Source: Mucilaginibacter sp. (GTDB lineage: Bacteria; Bacteroidota; Bacteroidia; Sphingobacteriales; Sphingobacteriaceae). From it: a stretch of 64,000 nucleotides of DNA. Of this stretch, positions 53,959 through 63,130 are shown one piece after another. A program made the translations under genes and the position numbers. The stretch lies in the NCBI GenBank assembly GCA_028288025.1, contig JAQBOM010000020.1, positions 1 through 64,000 of the forward strand, read 5' to 3'. The first letter of the stretch is position 1. Each line of letters opens with the position of its first letter. The notes beneath the pieces were generated by a model. That model was given only the letters and a program-made list of their open reading frames with translations. It was not told the origin of the DNA and did no database searches.

Positions 53959-55647
53959 TTAGTTAATGCCGGGCAAGCTGAAAGAAAAACATGCCCCCTC
54001 GTCTACTTTTGATTCCGCCCAAACGGTACCATTGTGCCGGCTTATAATTTTTTGTACAATAGCCAGGCCTATGCCCGTCCCTTCAAATTCCTCCTGCGAA
54101 TGCAGCCGCTGGAAAACACCAAAAAGCTTGTCGTAGTATTGCATGTCGAATCCTGACCCCTCATCTTTTATGTAATAGATCACAAGGTCGTCCTCTACCC
54201 GGGCGCCAATTTTTATAATGGTTTCTGATTTATACTTTGAATATTTAATGGCATTTGAAATTAAATTGATCCACACTTGTTTTATCAATGACTGATCTCC
54301 CTTAGCAGGCGGAAGCAGCTTAAAATTAAATTTGGGAATATTTTCACCGTCTTCAAATAACAATTCGTCGATCACCGATTGAACAAGAGCAGACATGTTG
54401 ATCGCCGAAACAGTAACTTGCTTTCTTCCCAATTTTGAAAACGCAAGCAAATCATCGATCAATTCTCCCATTTTCTTCGAATTGTGCAAAATGGACTGAA
54501 GGACTTTTATACCGTCGGCATCCAGTTTGTCTGCATAATCCTCCATCAAAATAGTTGTATAACCGTTGATACCCCTGATTGGCGCACGCAAATCGTGTGA
54601 CACAGAATACGAAAATGCCTCCAGTTCTTTGTTAGCCGACTCCAGCTGCGCAGTACGCTCCAGTACCTTTTGTTCCAGCCCATCATTAAGTTTACGAATA
54701 TCGTCTTCAGCTTGTTTAAGCTCCCTGTTTGCGATGATCAATTCTTCAGCGCGTTTCTCCTTCTCTTCGTTTTGAAACGCCAACTCTTTATTGGCAATAA
54801 CAAGCTCTGCGGCTCGTTTTTCTTTCTCGTTATTTTGAAAGGCAAGTTCTTTATTGGCAATAACAAGCTCTGCGGCTCGTTTTTCTTTCTCTTCGTTTTG
54901 AAATGCAAGTTCTTTGTTGGCGATCACTAAATCGTCTGCACGTTGTTCTTTTTCACCATTTTGAAAAGCCAGCTCATTGTTAGCAATTACCAGCTCCCCC
55001 GCTCGTTTTTCTTTCTCATTGTTCTGAAACGCGAGTTCTTTATTGGCTATGACCAGTTCCGCGGCCCGTTTTTCTTTCTCATCGTTTTGGTAAGCCAGTT
55101 CTTTGTTAGCAATCACTAAATCGTTCGCGCGCTGCTCCTTCTGGTTATTTTGAAAAGCCAGTTCATTATTCGCGACTATCAGCTCTTCTGCCCGTTTTTC
55201 CTTCTCGTGATTTTGAAACGCCAGTTCTTTATTTGCTATAGCCAGTTCCGCAGCCCGTTTTTCTTTTTCATGATTTTGAAAGGCGAGTTCTTTGTTGGCT
55301 ATTACTAAATCGCCGGCGCGTTTCTCTTTCTCTTTGTTTTGGAAGGCAAGCTCTCTGTTTGCGATAACCAAATCGGCAGCTTTACTCTTTTTTCTTTGAT
55401 TTTGAAGGGCAAGCTCTTTATTAGCTATGACTAATTCCGCAGCACGGTTTTTTTTCTCACTGGTTTGAAAGTCAAGCTCTTTATTGGCTATTATCAATTC
55501 AGCCGCACGGTTTTCTTTCTCCCTGTTTTGAAAAGCCAGCTCCTCATTTGCAATCACTAATTCAGCCGCGCGTTTTCCCTTTTCCACTTTTTGAAAAGCA
55601 AGTTCCTGGTTGGCAATAAGTAGTTCGTCGGAATTATTTTTTATCAT
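53959..55647 (-). CDS. Histidine kinase with fourteen 21-residue coiled-coil repeats
   Basis: A 562-residue kinase with no known sensor domain. Residues 8-301 are fourteen tandem units of 21 residues, consensus ELVIANKELAFQNEEKEKR plus two Ala, which is exactly three heptads and predicts a continuous coiled coil about 43 nm long. A further half unit leads into the bZIP-like linker LEQKVLERTAQLESANKELEAFSYS, then HisKA with His351 (SVSHDLRAPIRG), and ATPase boxes NLISNAIKYSK, DEGSGFD and GTGIGLAIVQ. It heads a cluster with a receiver and the receiver-PAS kinase. Without a ligand-binding domain, the coiled coil itself may be the input or docking surface. Confidence 0.93.
   Translation of the reverse strand: MIKNNSDELLIANQELAFQKVEKGKRAAELVIANEELAFQNREKENRAAELIIANKELDFQTSEKKNRAAELVIANKELALQNQRKKSKAADLVIANRELAFQNKEKEKRAGDLVIANKELAFQNHEKEKRAAELAIANKELAFQNHEKEKRAEELIVANNELAFQNNQKEQRANDLVIANKELAYQNDEKEKRAAELVIANKELAFQNNEKEKRAGELVIANNELAFQNGEKEQRADDLVIANKELAFQNEEKEKRAAELVIANKELAFQNNEKEKRAAELVIANKELAFQNEEKEKRAEELIIANRELKQAEDDIRKLNDGLEQKVLERTAQLESANKELEAFSYSVSHDLRAPIRGINGYTTILMEDYADKLDADGIKVLQSILHNSKKMGELIDDLLAFSKLGRKQVTVSAINMSALVQSVIDELLFEDGENIPKFNFKLLPPAKGDQSLIKQVWINLISNAIKYSKYKSETIIKIGARVEDDLVIYYIKDEGSGFDMQYYDKLFGVFQRLHSQEEFEGTGIGLAIVQKIISRHNGTVWAESKVDEGACFSFSLPGIN
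54745..55626 (-). repeat. Fourteen tandem 63-bp units inside the kinase gene
   Basis: Codons 8-301 form 14 in-frame 63-base units. Sequence identity is high between units at the protein level, with scattered synonymous changes, so the array is old enough to have diverged but could still change copy number by recombination. Confidence 0.9.
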
Positions 55648-55855
55648 ATCCTTGCTTACAAAACTGTTATTTTAAATTACCGGAATAAAGAAATAGGGTA
55701 TGACTATGGGGAATCGAAGGGCAGTTTTTCCTGTTGGTCGTGCTTAAAGGTACGCATAATATTCCGGGGTGACGGCATTAATCGGATATAATTCCTTAAT
55801 ATGTGTGTTTTAAGCCGGTATTTGTTGTTAATTTAAACCGTTTTATCAATCGCAT

Positions 55856-56800
55856 ATGCCAATGCAACAAACCATTAACCGTCGTAAAGCAATACAGCTT
55901 GCAGGTGCAGCCGCGGCTGTAGCAGTAGTTAATAAAACAGGGGGAGCTATTTCAAAGCCAGCTGATAAACCCGCCTTCATCTATTGCCTCAACATGTCCA
56001 CCATCCGCGGCCATAACCTTGGGTTTGTTAAAGAACTGGAAACCGCTTCGGCTGCCGGGTTTCGGTCGGTTGAGATTTGGATAGATAGCCTGCAGGAATA
56101 TTTAAGAACCGGCGGCACCATAACAGATGCAAAAAAACGGCTTGACGATTTGGGTTTAAAAGTTGAAGACAGCATTGGATTTGCTAAATGGATCGTGGAT
56201 GATGAAGCAACGCGAAAACAGGCACTCGAGCAAGTGAGAATGGAAATGGGCCTGCTGGCACAGATCGGCTGTAAGCGAATGGCCGCCCCGGCAATGGGCG
56301 CAATCAACAGTTCCAACATAAGCTTAGATGTAGTTGCCGAACGTTACCGCGCTATTCTTGATTTTAGCGACAAAAGCGGAGTAGTGCCGCAGCTGGAGAT
56401 GTGGGGCTTTTTAAATATTTTAAGCAACGTGAGCGATGTGTTGTATGTGGCCATGCAAAGCGGTCATTCCGCCGCGAAGGTATTGCTGGATATTTTTCAT
56501 TTATATCGGGGTAACACATCATTAGATACGCTGCCGTTGATGAACCCTTTGGCCGTTGATATCCTGCACATGAACGATTACCCGGCCGGTATTTCGCATG
56601 AAGTGATCACCGATGCCGACAGGATATACCCGGGTGATGGAATAGCCCCGATAAAAAAGATTTTACACATCTTGCGCAGGCACGACCAACCCCTGGTGCT
56701 CTCTACGGAGTTATTTAATAAAGAATATTATAGGCACAGTGCCTTAACTGTTGCAAAGACCGCTTTAACCAAAATGAAATTAGTGACGGAAAATATTTAA
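55856..56800 (+). CDS. Exported sugar phosphate isomerase/epimerase-like protein
   Basis: A 314-residue TIM-barrel protein of the xylose isomerase-like AP-endonuclease-2 family. A twin-arginine-type signal (NRRKAIQLAGAAAAVAVV) suggests Tat export. Metal-binding acidic and His residues are in FRSVEIWIDSLQ, VVPQLEMWGFLN, VLLDIFHLYRGN near 212, ILHMNDYP near 240 and LSTELFNKEYY near 297. Similar exported proteins of Bacteroidota act on keto-sugars or inositol-like compounds; the substrate here is unknown. Translation could also start at ATG 55862. Confidence 0.88.
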   Translation: MPMQQTINRRKAIQLAGAAAAVAVVNKTGGAISKPADKPAFIYCLNMSTIRGHNLGFVKELETASAAGFRSVEIWIDSLQEYLRTGGTITDAKKRLDDLGLKVEDSIGFAKWIVDDEATRKQALEQVRMEMGLLAQIGCKRMAAPAMGAINSSNISLDVVAERYRAILDFSDKSGVVPQLEMWGFLNILSNVSDVLYVAMQSGHSAAKVLLDIFHLYRGNTSLDTLPLMNPLAVDILHMNDYPAGISHEVITDADRIYPGDGIAPIKKILHILRRHDQPLVLSTELFNKEYYRHSALTVAKTALTKMKLVTENI

Positions 56801-56801
56801 T

Positions 56802-57818
56802 TCAATTTAACGGGATTGGCTGCATGTCGCTAAAAATGACTGATTGGATAACGGTATTAATATTTTGCAAAAGCGAGTTGTTTCCATCGGCGTCCTGCAT
56901 CAATTGCCATATCATAATGCCGCCTGCATATTGCAATGCCAGTCGGGTCTTGTTTTGAATGGTTGGTATGCCGTTATAATATATCGTATCCTGATCTGAA
57001 ATTGCCACCTGGTCGTTAAGCTCCGAACCGGGATATTTGCCGGTAATTTCTTTAAAGCTCATAGCGGCCGGCGCGTGCGGGCCAAAGCCGTATCCATAAA
57101 ATGGTATGCCCAGGTTTAGTTTTTCTTTTGGTATCCCGCGGATATTTGTCCAGTAATCCAGGTCGGCAATGGCCATTTCGTATGGCGAGTGCGGCCCGGC
57201 AATGGCCGGCTGCCACGGCCCGGTTTTATCGTATGACATGATGTTTAAAAAGTCCATACACGCCAGCGCTTTATCCGTATAATTCGATTCGTAAGCTGTA
57301 GCGACAGCGGCGGTAAGCATTTTGCCATTTGATTTAAGCGCAGCGGACAGGCCGGTTACAAATGCCTCGTAATTTTCATCAAGGCTCTCCTCTTCGATAT
57401 CTACATCAATCCCGTCAAATTGTTTGTCTACAACATACCGCACCATTTTCCTGATAAGTTCATCCCGCCGTTCGCCCATCAACAGGTCGCAATAATATTC
57501 AGGCGAGGGACCGCCGCCTGTTGAGGCCATTACCTTTATATGTTTTTTGTGGGCGGCTTCGATCAGACCGTCAATACCAGGTATCTCGGGGAAATCCCCG
57601 TTGCTGTCGGGATTAATAAAAGCAATATTGAGATGTGTTATTGTACCGAAATCAAACGCAGGTTGATCGTCGTTTTCGAGGTCGTCAAGCTGCATATAAG
57701 CTATAACCCTGAATTCGGGTACGGGAGCTTTTTGTCGGGGAAGCGTATCTTTTGCCTTATAGCTAAATATAACTAATAAAGTAAGTATTGATATCCATAT
57801 TTTAAAGACCTTTTTCAT
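56802..57818 (-). CDS. Exported glycoside hydrolase family 18 protein
   Basis: A 338-residue chitinase-like protein with a signal segment (IWISILTLLVIFSY). The GH18 catalytic motif DGxDxDxE is present as FDGIDVDIEEE near residue 140, preceded by VMASTGGGPSPEYY, the substrate-binding SGG-like strand, and followed by DFLNIMSYDKTGPW near 192 and the C-terminal GGIMIWQLMQD. It should hydrolyse or bind beta-1,4-N-acetylglucosamine chains outside the cytoplasm. Convergent with the isomerase gene by one base. Confidence 0.92.
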   Translation of the reverse strand: MKKVFKIWISILTLLVIFSYKAKDTLPRQKAPVPEFRVIAYMQLDDLENDDQPAFDFGTITHLNIAFINPDSNGDFPEIPGIDGLIEAAHKKHIKVMASTGGGPSPEYYCDLLMGERRDELIRKMVRYVVDKQFDGIDVDIEEESLDENYEAFVTGLSAALKSNGKMLTAAVATAYESNYTDKALACMDFLNIMSYDKTGPWQPAIAGPHSPYEMAIADLDYWTNIRGIPKEKLNLGIPFYGYGFGPHAPAAMSFKEITGKYPGSELNDQVAISDQDTIYYNGIPTIQNKTRLALQYAGGIMIWQLMQDADGNNSLLQNINTVIQSVIFSDMQPIPLN

Positions 57819-58029
57819 TGCGCTTCACTTGCTCTACACCGTTATAAGAACGTTATCAATGCCGTATGCGGATGTTGCCACCAAATAATTTAATTATTGA
57901 AATGGTTTTATTAATTAATAATTAAATATATCAATTAAGATGCCACAATGCTTTAAAACAATTTCACCGATTTAGTTATTTTTTATGCGGATTGATTACC
58001 GCAGCACTTATAAAATTTAATATTTATTT

Positions 58030-59262
58030 ATGCCAAAACTCTCCGAGCGATTAAAAGCTTTTAATGCGCATTTACTGCCCGATACGGTAAAGCTCAAATA
58101 TGAAGCGATGACCGAAAATGCCTTTCGGTTTTACCGGGGAACCTGCCATTTATTTTATGAAGACCTGGCTGCTGCCAACTCGCTGCCGCTTTCGCCATTG
58201 GCATGGATATGTGGCGACCTGCATCTTGAGAATTACGGAAGTTATAAAGGGGATAACAAACTGGTTTATTTTGACCTGAACGATTTTGACGAAGGCCTGC
58301 TCGCTCCTGCCGCCTACGAAATAAGCCGGATGGTCACCAGTATCTTCATTGCCTTTGAAGCACTCCGGATCGAACCTGAAAAAGCTTTGAATATGGCGAA
58401 GCTTTTTTTAAAGACGTATTGCTGCACACTTTCAAAAGGTAAGGCCATTAGCATAGAACCCCGCACGGCTAAAGGGATTGTCTGCGATTTTCTCACTGCG
58501 GTCGACAAGCGTACCCAAAAGGATATATTAAGAAAACGAACCATCAGCAAGAAAAGACGGATCATCCTGTCAACTGAAGACGAAAGACACTTTAAACTGG
58601 ATAAAAATCTGAAGCGCGAACTAGTCGGCCACATAAACGGCTGGATAGCCACCAGCAGCGACGGGCCTTATAATTATAAAGTAAAAGGAGCGGTTTTCCG
58701 GATAGCAGGCACAGGCAGCTTAGGACTTAAACGTTACCTGTTCCTACTCAAAAGCACCAATACCAAAAATAAGTACCTTTTGGTAGATATGAAGCAGGCG
58801 GTCCCCTCTTCTGTTTTGCCTTACACCCCTGTGCGGCAATTACAATGGGAAACGGAGGCCGAACGGATCATCGCTATTCAAAAACGCATGCAAAATGTTT
58901 CGTCATCATTGTTGAGCACTACGGTTTTTCGGGGTGAGTCATACGTTATACAGGAGTTGCAGCCGGTTAAGGATACCATTAAGTTTAAACTATTCAAAGA
59001 CGATTACCGGGACATTTACCAGGTTATTGATGATATGGCTGCATTAACAGCATCGGCCCAATTGCGCAGCGGGGGAATACAAGGGTCATCCATTATTGAT
59101 GATCTCTCGGCTTTCGGCAATTCAAGCGATTGGCAGGAAGATGTTTTAAGCTATGCACTAAAATATGCCCAAAAAGTAAAACGATACTACAGTCAATTTG
59201 TAAAGGATTATAAAAATGGCGTTTTTGCCGGAGGAAAAATAAGCAGGCGCGTGTTATTTTAA
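58030..59262 (+). CDS. DUF2252-family protein
   Basis: A 410-residue cytosolic protein of the DUF2252 family, distantly related to aminoglycoside phosphotransferase-like kinases. Family blocks are FRFYRGTCHLFYEDL, WICGDLHLENYGSYKGDNKLVYFDLNDFDEGLLAPAAYEISRM near 60-105, the AGTGSLGLKRY loop near 225 and DDMAALTASAQLRSGG. The GDLHLENYG block resembles the catalytic HGDLHxxN loop of APH-type kinases, so ATP binding is plausible. No function is established. Monocistronic. Confidence 0.85.
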   Translation: MPKLSERLKAFNAHLLPDTVKLKYEAMTENAFRFYRGTCHLFYEDLAAANSLPLSPLAWICGDLHLENYGSYKGDNKLVYFDLNDFDEGLLAPAAYEISRMVTSIFIAFEALRIEPEKALNMAKLFLKTYCCTLSKGKAISIEPRTAKGIVCDFLTAVDKRTQKDILRKRTISKKRRIILSTEDERHFKLDKNLKRELVGHINGWIATSSDGPYNYKVKGAVFRIAGTGSLGLKRYLFLLKSTNTKNKYLLVDMKQAVPSSVLPYTPVRQLQWETEAERIIAIQKRMQNVSSSLLSTTVFRGESYVIQELQPVKDTIKFKLFKDDYRDIYQVIDDMAALTASAQLRSGGIQGSSIIDDLSAFGNSSDWQEDVLSYALKYAQKVKRYYSQFVKDYKNGVFAGGKISRRVLF

Positions 59263-59300
59263 CTGTAATGACTAGCAGGTACGTCAAGCTATTGGTTGGC

Positions 59301-59358
59301 GTGTTCATGGCGTGTTCGCAGTGTTCGGGGTGTGTTCGCGCCAGTTCGGGGTGTTCGT
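59301..59358. repeat. Phased GTGTTC tandem motif
   Basis: GTGTTC occurs at 59301, 59312, 59321, 59332 and 59351, with a degenerate AGTTCG at 59343, giving intervals of 9-11 bases. The 59263-59515 spacer otherwise shows only an AT-rich stretch before the receptor gene. Confidence 0.65.
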
Positions 59359-59515
59359 GCACATTGAAAAGCGAACGCTACAGGGATGTGGCGTAACTTG
59401 TTCCTGTTCATGATTTCTTGCTTCTCTCCCACCCAAAATATTACTTTTAAATAACCGTTCTAAAGAATCTGCCAAAATGGTAAATTAAGAATACTTTTAC
59501 GCGAAATTAGATTAG

Positions 59516-61840
59516 ATGCCCAGGACACTTTTACTCATTTTTCTATTCTTCGCGGTGTTTTCAGCTTTTGGGCAAAAAAAATATACGATCAGTGGTATAA
59601 TTAAGGACAAGGCTACCGGCGAGCAGATGATTGGCGCTACGGTTCGAATAAAGGAGTTGCCTCAAAACGGTACGGCAACCAATAGTTATGGCTTTTATTC
59701 ACTGTCAGCTCCTAAAGGGGAGTATACTTTATTGTTCATGTATATCGGTTATGAAACCATCAGTCAGCAGGTTTCGCTTACAAAAAACCAGGAAATAAAC
59801 ATCTCCCTTACATCCAAAGCCGAACTAAGCGAAGTCGTCATAAACGGGAACCGGCCAAACAATGACAATATCGTTTCGCCGCAAATGGGTGTTGAAAAGT
59901 TAAATATGGCGCAGATCAACCAGGTGCCTGTGGTTTTTGGTGAGAAGGATATTCTTAAAACCCTTTCTTTATTGCCCGGGGTAAAATCGGCTGGTGAAGC
60001 TAATACCGGCTTTTATGTGCGTGGCGGCGCGTCCGATCAAAATCTTATCCTGCTCGACGAAGCCACGGTATACAATGCCTCGCATTTTTTTGGGTTCTTT
60101 TCCACTTTCAATTCTGACGCGATTAAAGATGTTAGCTTATATAAAGGCGGCATGCCGGCCGAATATGGCGGCCGTCTGTCATCCGTCCTTGATATCAAAA
60201 TGAACGAAGGCAACAACAAAAATTATACAGCTGAGGGCGGCATCGGGCTGATCTCATCGCGGATAAAGGTAGAAGGGCCTATCGTGCAGGACAAGGGCTC
60301 GTTTATGGTTAGCGCCCGTCGCACTTACATCGATTTTTTCCTGAAAGCCTCGTCTGATTCAACCATTAAGGGTAGCTCTATTTATTTTTATGATATCAAC
60401 GCCAAGGCTAATTACCATTTCGACAATAAGAATGCTATTTATCTTTCGGGTTATTTTGGCAAAGATGTTTTGGCTTTAAAAAACACTTTTGGAACCGACT
60501 GGGGCAACTCGACAGGGACCGTCCGGTTTAATCACATCTTTAATAACCGGTTGTTTTCAAATACCTCCCTGGTATTTAGCAATTACAACTACGCCGTGCA
60601 AAGCTTTCAAACAGATAATATCTTTAAGGCGACGTCGCAAATCACCGATTTTAATTTAAAAGAGGACCTGCAATATTCAGCCGGGAGCAACCATACTCTA
60701 AAATTTGGATTGAATGTCCTGCACCATACAATAGCACCTGGCGACATTACCACTTCGTCAACGTCGAGCTTTAACAATAAGAGTATCGAAAAAAGGTACG
60801 GCTTTGAAAATGCAGTATATGTAAGTGACGAATGGAAGGCAGGTAATAAATTAACATTTCTTTACGGCCTTAGGTTAAGCGGGTTGTTTCTGTTAGGTCC
60901 CGGCACGTTTAAGACGTATGACGCGGCGGGCAATACGATTACGTCAACTACTTATGCATCCGGCGCAAGCGTGAAAAATTATCTTAACCTTGAACCGCGT
61001 TTTTCAGCAGGCTATCAGCTTAACGACGAAACATCCATTAAGGCATCATACAACCGCAATACGCAGAATATACACCTGTTAAATAATTCTACCAGCGCCA
61101 CGCCGACTGACCTGTATGTGATGAGCAGCAATAATATTAAACCCGAAATAGCCGACCAGGTATCGGCAGGCTGGTTTAAAAATTTTAAGGATAATACCTA
61201 TGAATTCTCTGCGGAAATTTATTATAAGTGGCTGCAAAACCAGATAGATTATAAAGACGGGGCACAACTGATCGGCAATGCCGACGTAGAGTCACTCCTA
61301 ACCTATGGCACGGGAAGGGCATATGGCGTGGAGCTGTTTCTAAAGAAAAAATATGGCCATTTTAATGGCTGGATAGGTTATACGCTTTCGCGGACAGAAC
61401 TAAAGTTCCCGGCCATCAACAATGGCAATTACTATCCTGCCAGGCAGGATCGCACACACGACTTATCGGTCGTTGGGATATACCAGTTAAACAAGCGGTG
61501 GTCGTTCTCGAGTGTGTTTGTTTACGGAACAGGCAACGCGGTAACATATCCTACCGGCAAGTACAATATCGGCGGTTTAACCACCTTTTCTTATTCTCAG
61601 CGTAACGGCTATCGCCTTCCTTCATCAAACCGGCTGGATCTGGGCGCTACCCTCGAGGGAAAGCAGCATAAGAAATATCATTCAAGCTGGACGTTCGGCA
61701 TATACAATGTGTATGCTTATCGCGACCCTTATATTATCACATTCCGCGACAGTAAAACGGTTCCGAATACAACCGAAGCTGTAGAAACCAGTATTTTTGC
61801 CACACGCATACCTTCGGTTACCTGGAATTTTAAATTTTAA
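59516..61840 (+). CDS. TonB-dependent receptor with carboxypeptidase-like N-domain
   Basis: A 774-residue outer-membrane receptor. Signal peptide to about residue 20, then a carboxypeptidase-D-like beta-sandwich (YTISGIIKDKATGEQMIGATVRIKE, GFYSLSAPKGEYTL), a plug domain (FGEKDILKTLSLLPGVKSAGEANTGFYVRGGASDQNLILLDEATVYNASHF) and a barrel ending TWNFKF. The next gene, 3 bases away, is a DUF4249 lipoprotein, and the pair is a common minimal SusCD-like arrangement. The plug phrase LLPGVKSAGE and YVRGG identify the branch. The nutrient cannot be told. Confidence 0.93.
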   Translation: MPRTLLLIFLFFAVFSAFGQKKYTISGIIKDKATGEQMIGATVRIKELPQNGTATNSYGFYSLSAPKGEYTLLFMYIGYETISQQVSLTKNQEINISLTSKAELSEVVINGNRPNNDNIVSPQMGVEKLNMAQINQVPVVFGEKDILKTLSLLPGVKSAGEANTGFYVRGGASDQNLILLDEATVYNASHFFGFFSTFNSDAIKDVSLYKGGMPAEYGGRLSSVLDIKMNEGNNKNYTAEGGIGLISSRIKVEGPIVQDKGSFMVSARRTYIDFFLKASSDSTIKGSSIYFYDINAKANYHFDNKNAIYLSGYFGKDVLALKNTFGTDWGNSTGTVRFNHIFNNRLFSNTSLVFSNYNYAVQSFQTDNIFKATSQITDFNLKEDLQYSAGSNHTLKFGLNVLHHTIAPGDITTSSTSSFNNKSIEKRYGFENAVYVSDEWKAGNKLTFLYGLRLSGLFLLGPGTFKTYDAAGNTITSTTYASGASVKNYLNLEPRFSAGYQLNDETSIKASYNRNTQNIHLLNNSTSATPTDLYVMSSNNIKPEIADQVSAGWFKNFKDNTYEFSAEIYYKWLQNQIDYKDGAQLIGNADVESLLTYGTGRAYGVELFLKKKYGHFNGWIGYTLSRTELKFPAINNGNYYPARQDRTHDLSVVGIYQLNKRWSFSSVFVYGTGNAVTYPTGKYNIGGLTTFSYSQRNGYRLPSSNRLDLGATLEGKQHKKYHSSWTFGIYNVYAYRDPYIITFRDSKTVPNTTEAVETSIFATRIPSVTWNFKF

Positions 61841-61843
61841 CCA

Positions 61844-62641
61844 ATGAAAACAACCGATTTTAAATACTTTGTAATCGTGATGAATTTGGCTTTGGCGACA
61901 GCCTGTACAAAAGTGGTCGATCTGAAACTGGGTAACGATACAGGCAAACTGGTAATTGAAGGCAATGTGACCAATAAGCGCGGCGCCCAGTTCATTAAGC
62001 TAAGCCGGAACGTAGCTTTTACGGCCACTAACACCTATCCCACCGTTACCGGTGCAACCGTGAGTGTTAGCGACACAACCGGTAAAATATTCCCCTTTGT
62101 AGAGGGGCCTGCCGGAATCTATTCTATAAATTCCATGGCCGGTACGGCCGGCAGAACCTATAAAATGAATATTGCGACTAATGGGTCTGTTTATACTGCC
62201 AGTTCCCAAATGCCACGGGCAGTAAAGCTTGATTCCATAACCGAGAAAGTGGATGCTTTTGATAAGAAAAATAACCGCCGGCAAATAACTGTTCATTTCC
62301 AGGATCCGGCCGGCACGCCCAACCAGTATCGTTTTATATTGACCGTAAACGGCGTGGAAGTGAAGCGTATTTTCGCATTTAATGACGATTTTAGCGACGG
62401 ACGATATGTCAACCTCGACCTTTTTCAAAATGATATAGATATCATTCCGGGTAATACGGTAACGGTCGAGATGCAATGCGTGGATAAAACAATTTATACC
62501 TACTGGTTTACGCTAATGCGAGAGGGTAACGGGTTTGGCGGAGGCGTTGCGCCGTCGAACCCGCCGACGAATATTAAACCCGCGGCCTTAGGTTATTTTA
62601 GCGCACATACGACTCAAAGTCTGATTCTTAAAGTAAACTAA
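61844..62641 (+). CDS. DUF4249-family outer-membrane lipoprotein
   Basis: A 265-residue lipoprotein (lipobox ATAC, Cys21) that opens KVVDLKLGNDTGKLVIEGNVTNK, the signature start of DUF4249, with alternating beta segments such as FIKLSRNVAF, GATVSVSDTTGKIF and YRFILTVNGVE. It is encoded 3 bases after a TonB-dependent receptor and presumably forms a lid or ligand-binding partner to it. Ligand unknown. Confidence 0.88.
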   Translation: MKTTDFKYFVIVMNLALATACTKVVDLKLGNDTGKLVIEGNVTNKRGAQFIKLSRNVAFTATNTYPTVTGATVSVSDTTGKIFPFVEGPAGIYSINSMAGTAGRTYKMNIATNGSVYTASSQMPRAVKLDSITEKVDAFDKKNNRRQITVHFQDPAGTPNQYRFILTVNGVEVKRIFAFNDDFSDGRYVNLDLFQNDIDIIPGNTVTVEMQCVDKTIYTYWFTLMREGNGFGGGVAPSNPPTNIKPAALGYFSAHTTQSLILKVN

Positions 62642-62648
62642 TACAATG

Positions 62649-63029
62649 CTAAATTGCCCTTGCAATTAACACACCCCCAAAAGTTGCCAAAAGCCCTAAA
62701 ACTACGCTTCCAAATGTGTAAGCAAGGAAAGTGAAGACCTGGTTGGATTCAAACAACTGTACATTTTCGTAAGAAAAAGCCGAAAAAGTAGTAAAACCGC
62801 CGCAAATTCCGGTTACAAGGAATAATCGCCATTGAAGCGACGTTACGCCAAAACGGGCATCAGTAAAGTAAAACACAAAAAATCCGATCAAAAAACAGCC
62901 TGTAACATTAACTAAAAATGTCCCGTAAGGAAAAGTCGAAACTACGGTGTTATTTATCCACCGGCTAACCAGATAACGGCATAAGCTGCCAATCCCGCCG
63001 CCCACAAATATTAATATCCAAATCCTCAT
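62649..63029 (-). CDS. crcB: Fluoride ion channel CrcB
   Basis: A 126-residue four-helix membrane protein of the CrcB/Fluc family, which exports F- as an antiparallel dimer. Landmarks are GGGIGSLCRYLVSRWIN, GTFLVNVTGCFLIGFFV with the conserved Asn, and the GICGGFTTFSAFSYEN motif with the Phe-box and Thr/Ser track. No fluoride riboswitch was seen in the leader; a word dyad is there instead. Convergent with the DUF4249 gene. Confidence 0.95.
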   Translation of the reverse strand: MRIWILIFVGGGIGSLCRYLVSRWINNTVVSTFPYGTFLVNVTGCFLIGFFVFYFTDARFGVTSLQWRLFLVTGICGGFTTFSAFSYENVQLFESNQVFTFLAYTFGSVVLGLLATFGGVLIARAI

Positions 63030-63117
63030 GTAATGTTGTAAAAGTTGAAAGGGTTGTAAACGTTATAAAGATTGTAATAATTTAAACCTTTTACAATCTC
63101 TACAACCCTAACAACCG
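63030..63117. repeat. Word dyad before crcB
   Basis: Left arm words gttgtaaaagttgaaagggttgtaaac and gattgtaa are answered by aaaccttttacaatctctacaaccctaacaacc. It starts at the crcB start codon. Confidence 0.6.
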
Positions 63118-63130
63118 AATTCAATTTAAT

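Noticed and set aside
54745..55626. Regular 63-bp tandem units, at first sight an array of repeats such as CRISPR or a satellite
   Set aside because: There are no distinct spacers, the units are in frame and encode coiled-coil heptads inside a kinase gene.
62000..62476. 158-codon minus-strand frame inside the DUF4249 gene
   Set aside because: Antisense to a recognised lipoprotein gene, and without homology signals.
62649..63130. Possible fluoride riboswitch upstream of crcB
   Set aside because: The spacer holds the word dyad of the gttgtaa type, and none of the conserved fluoride aptamer blocks could be found.
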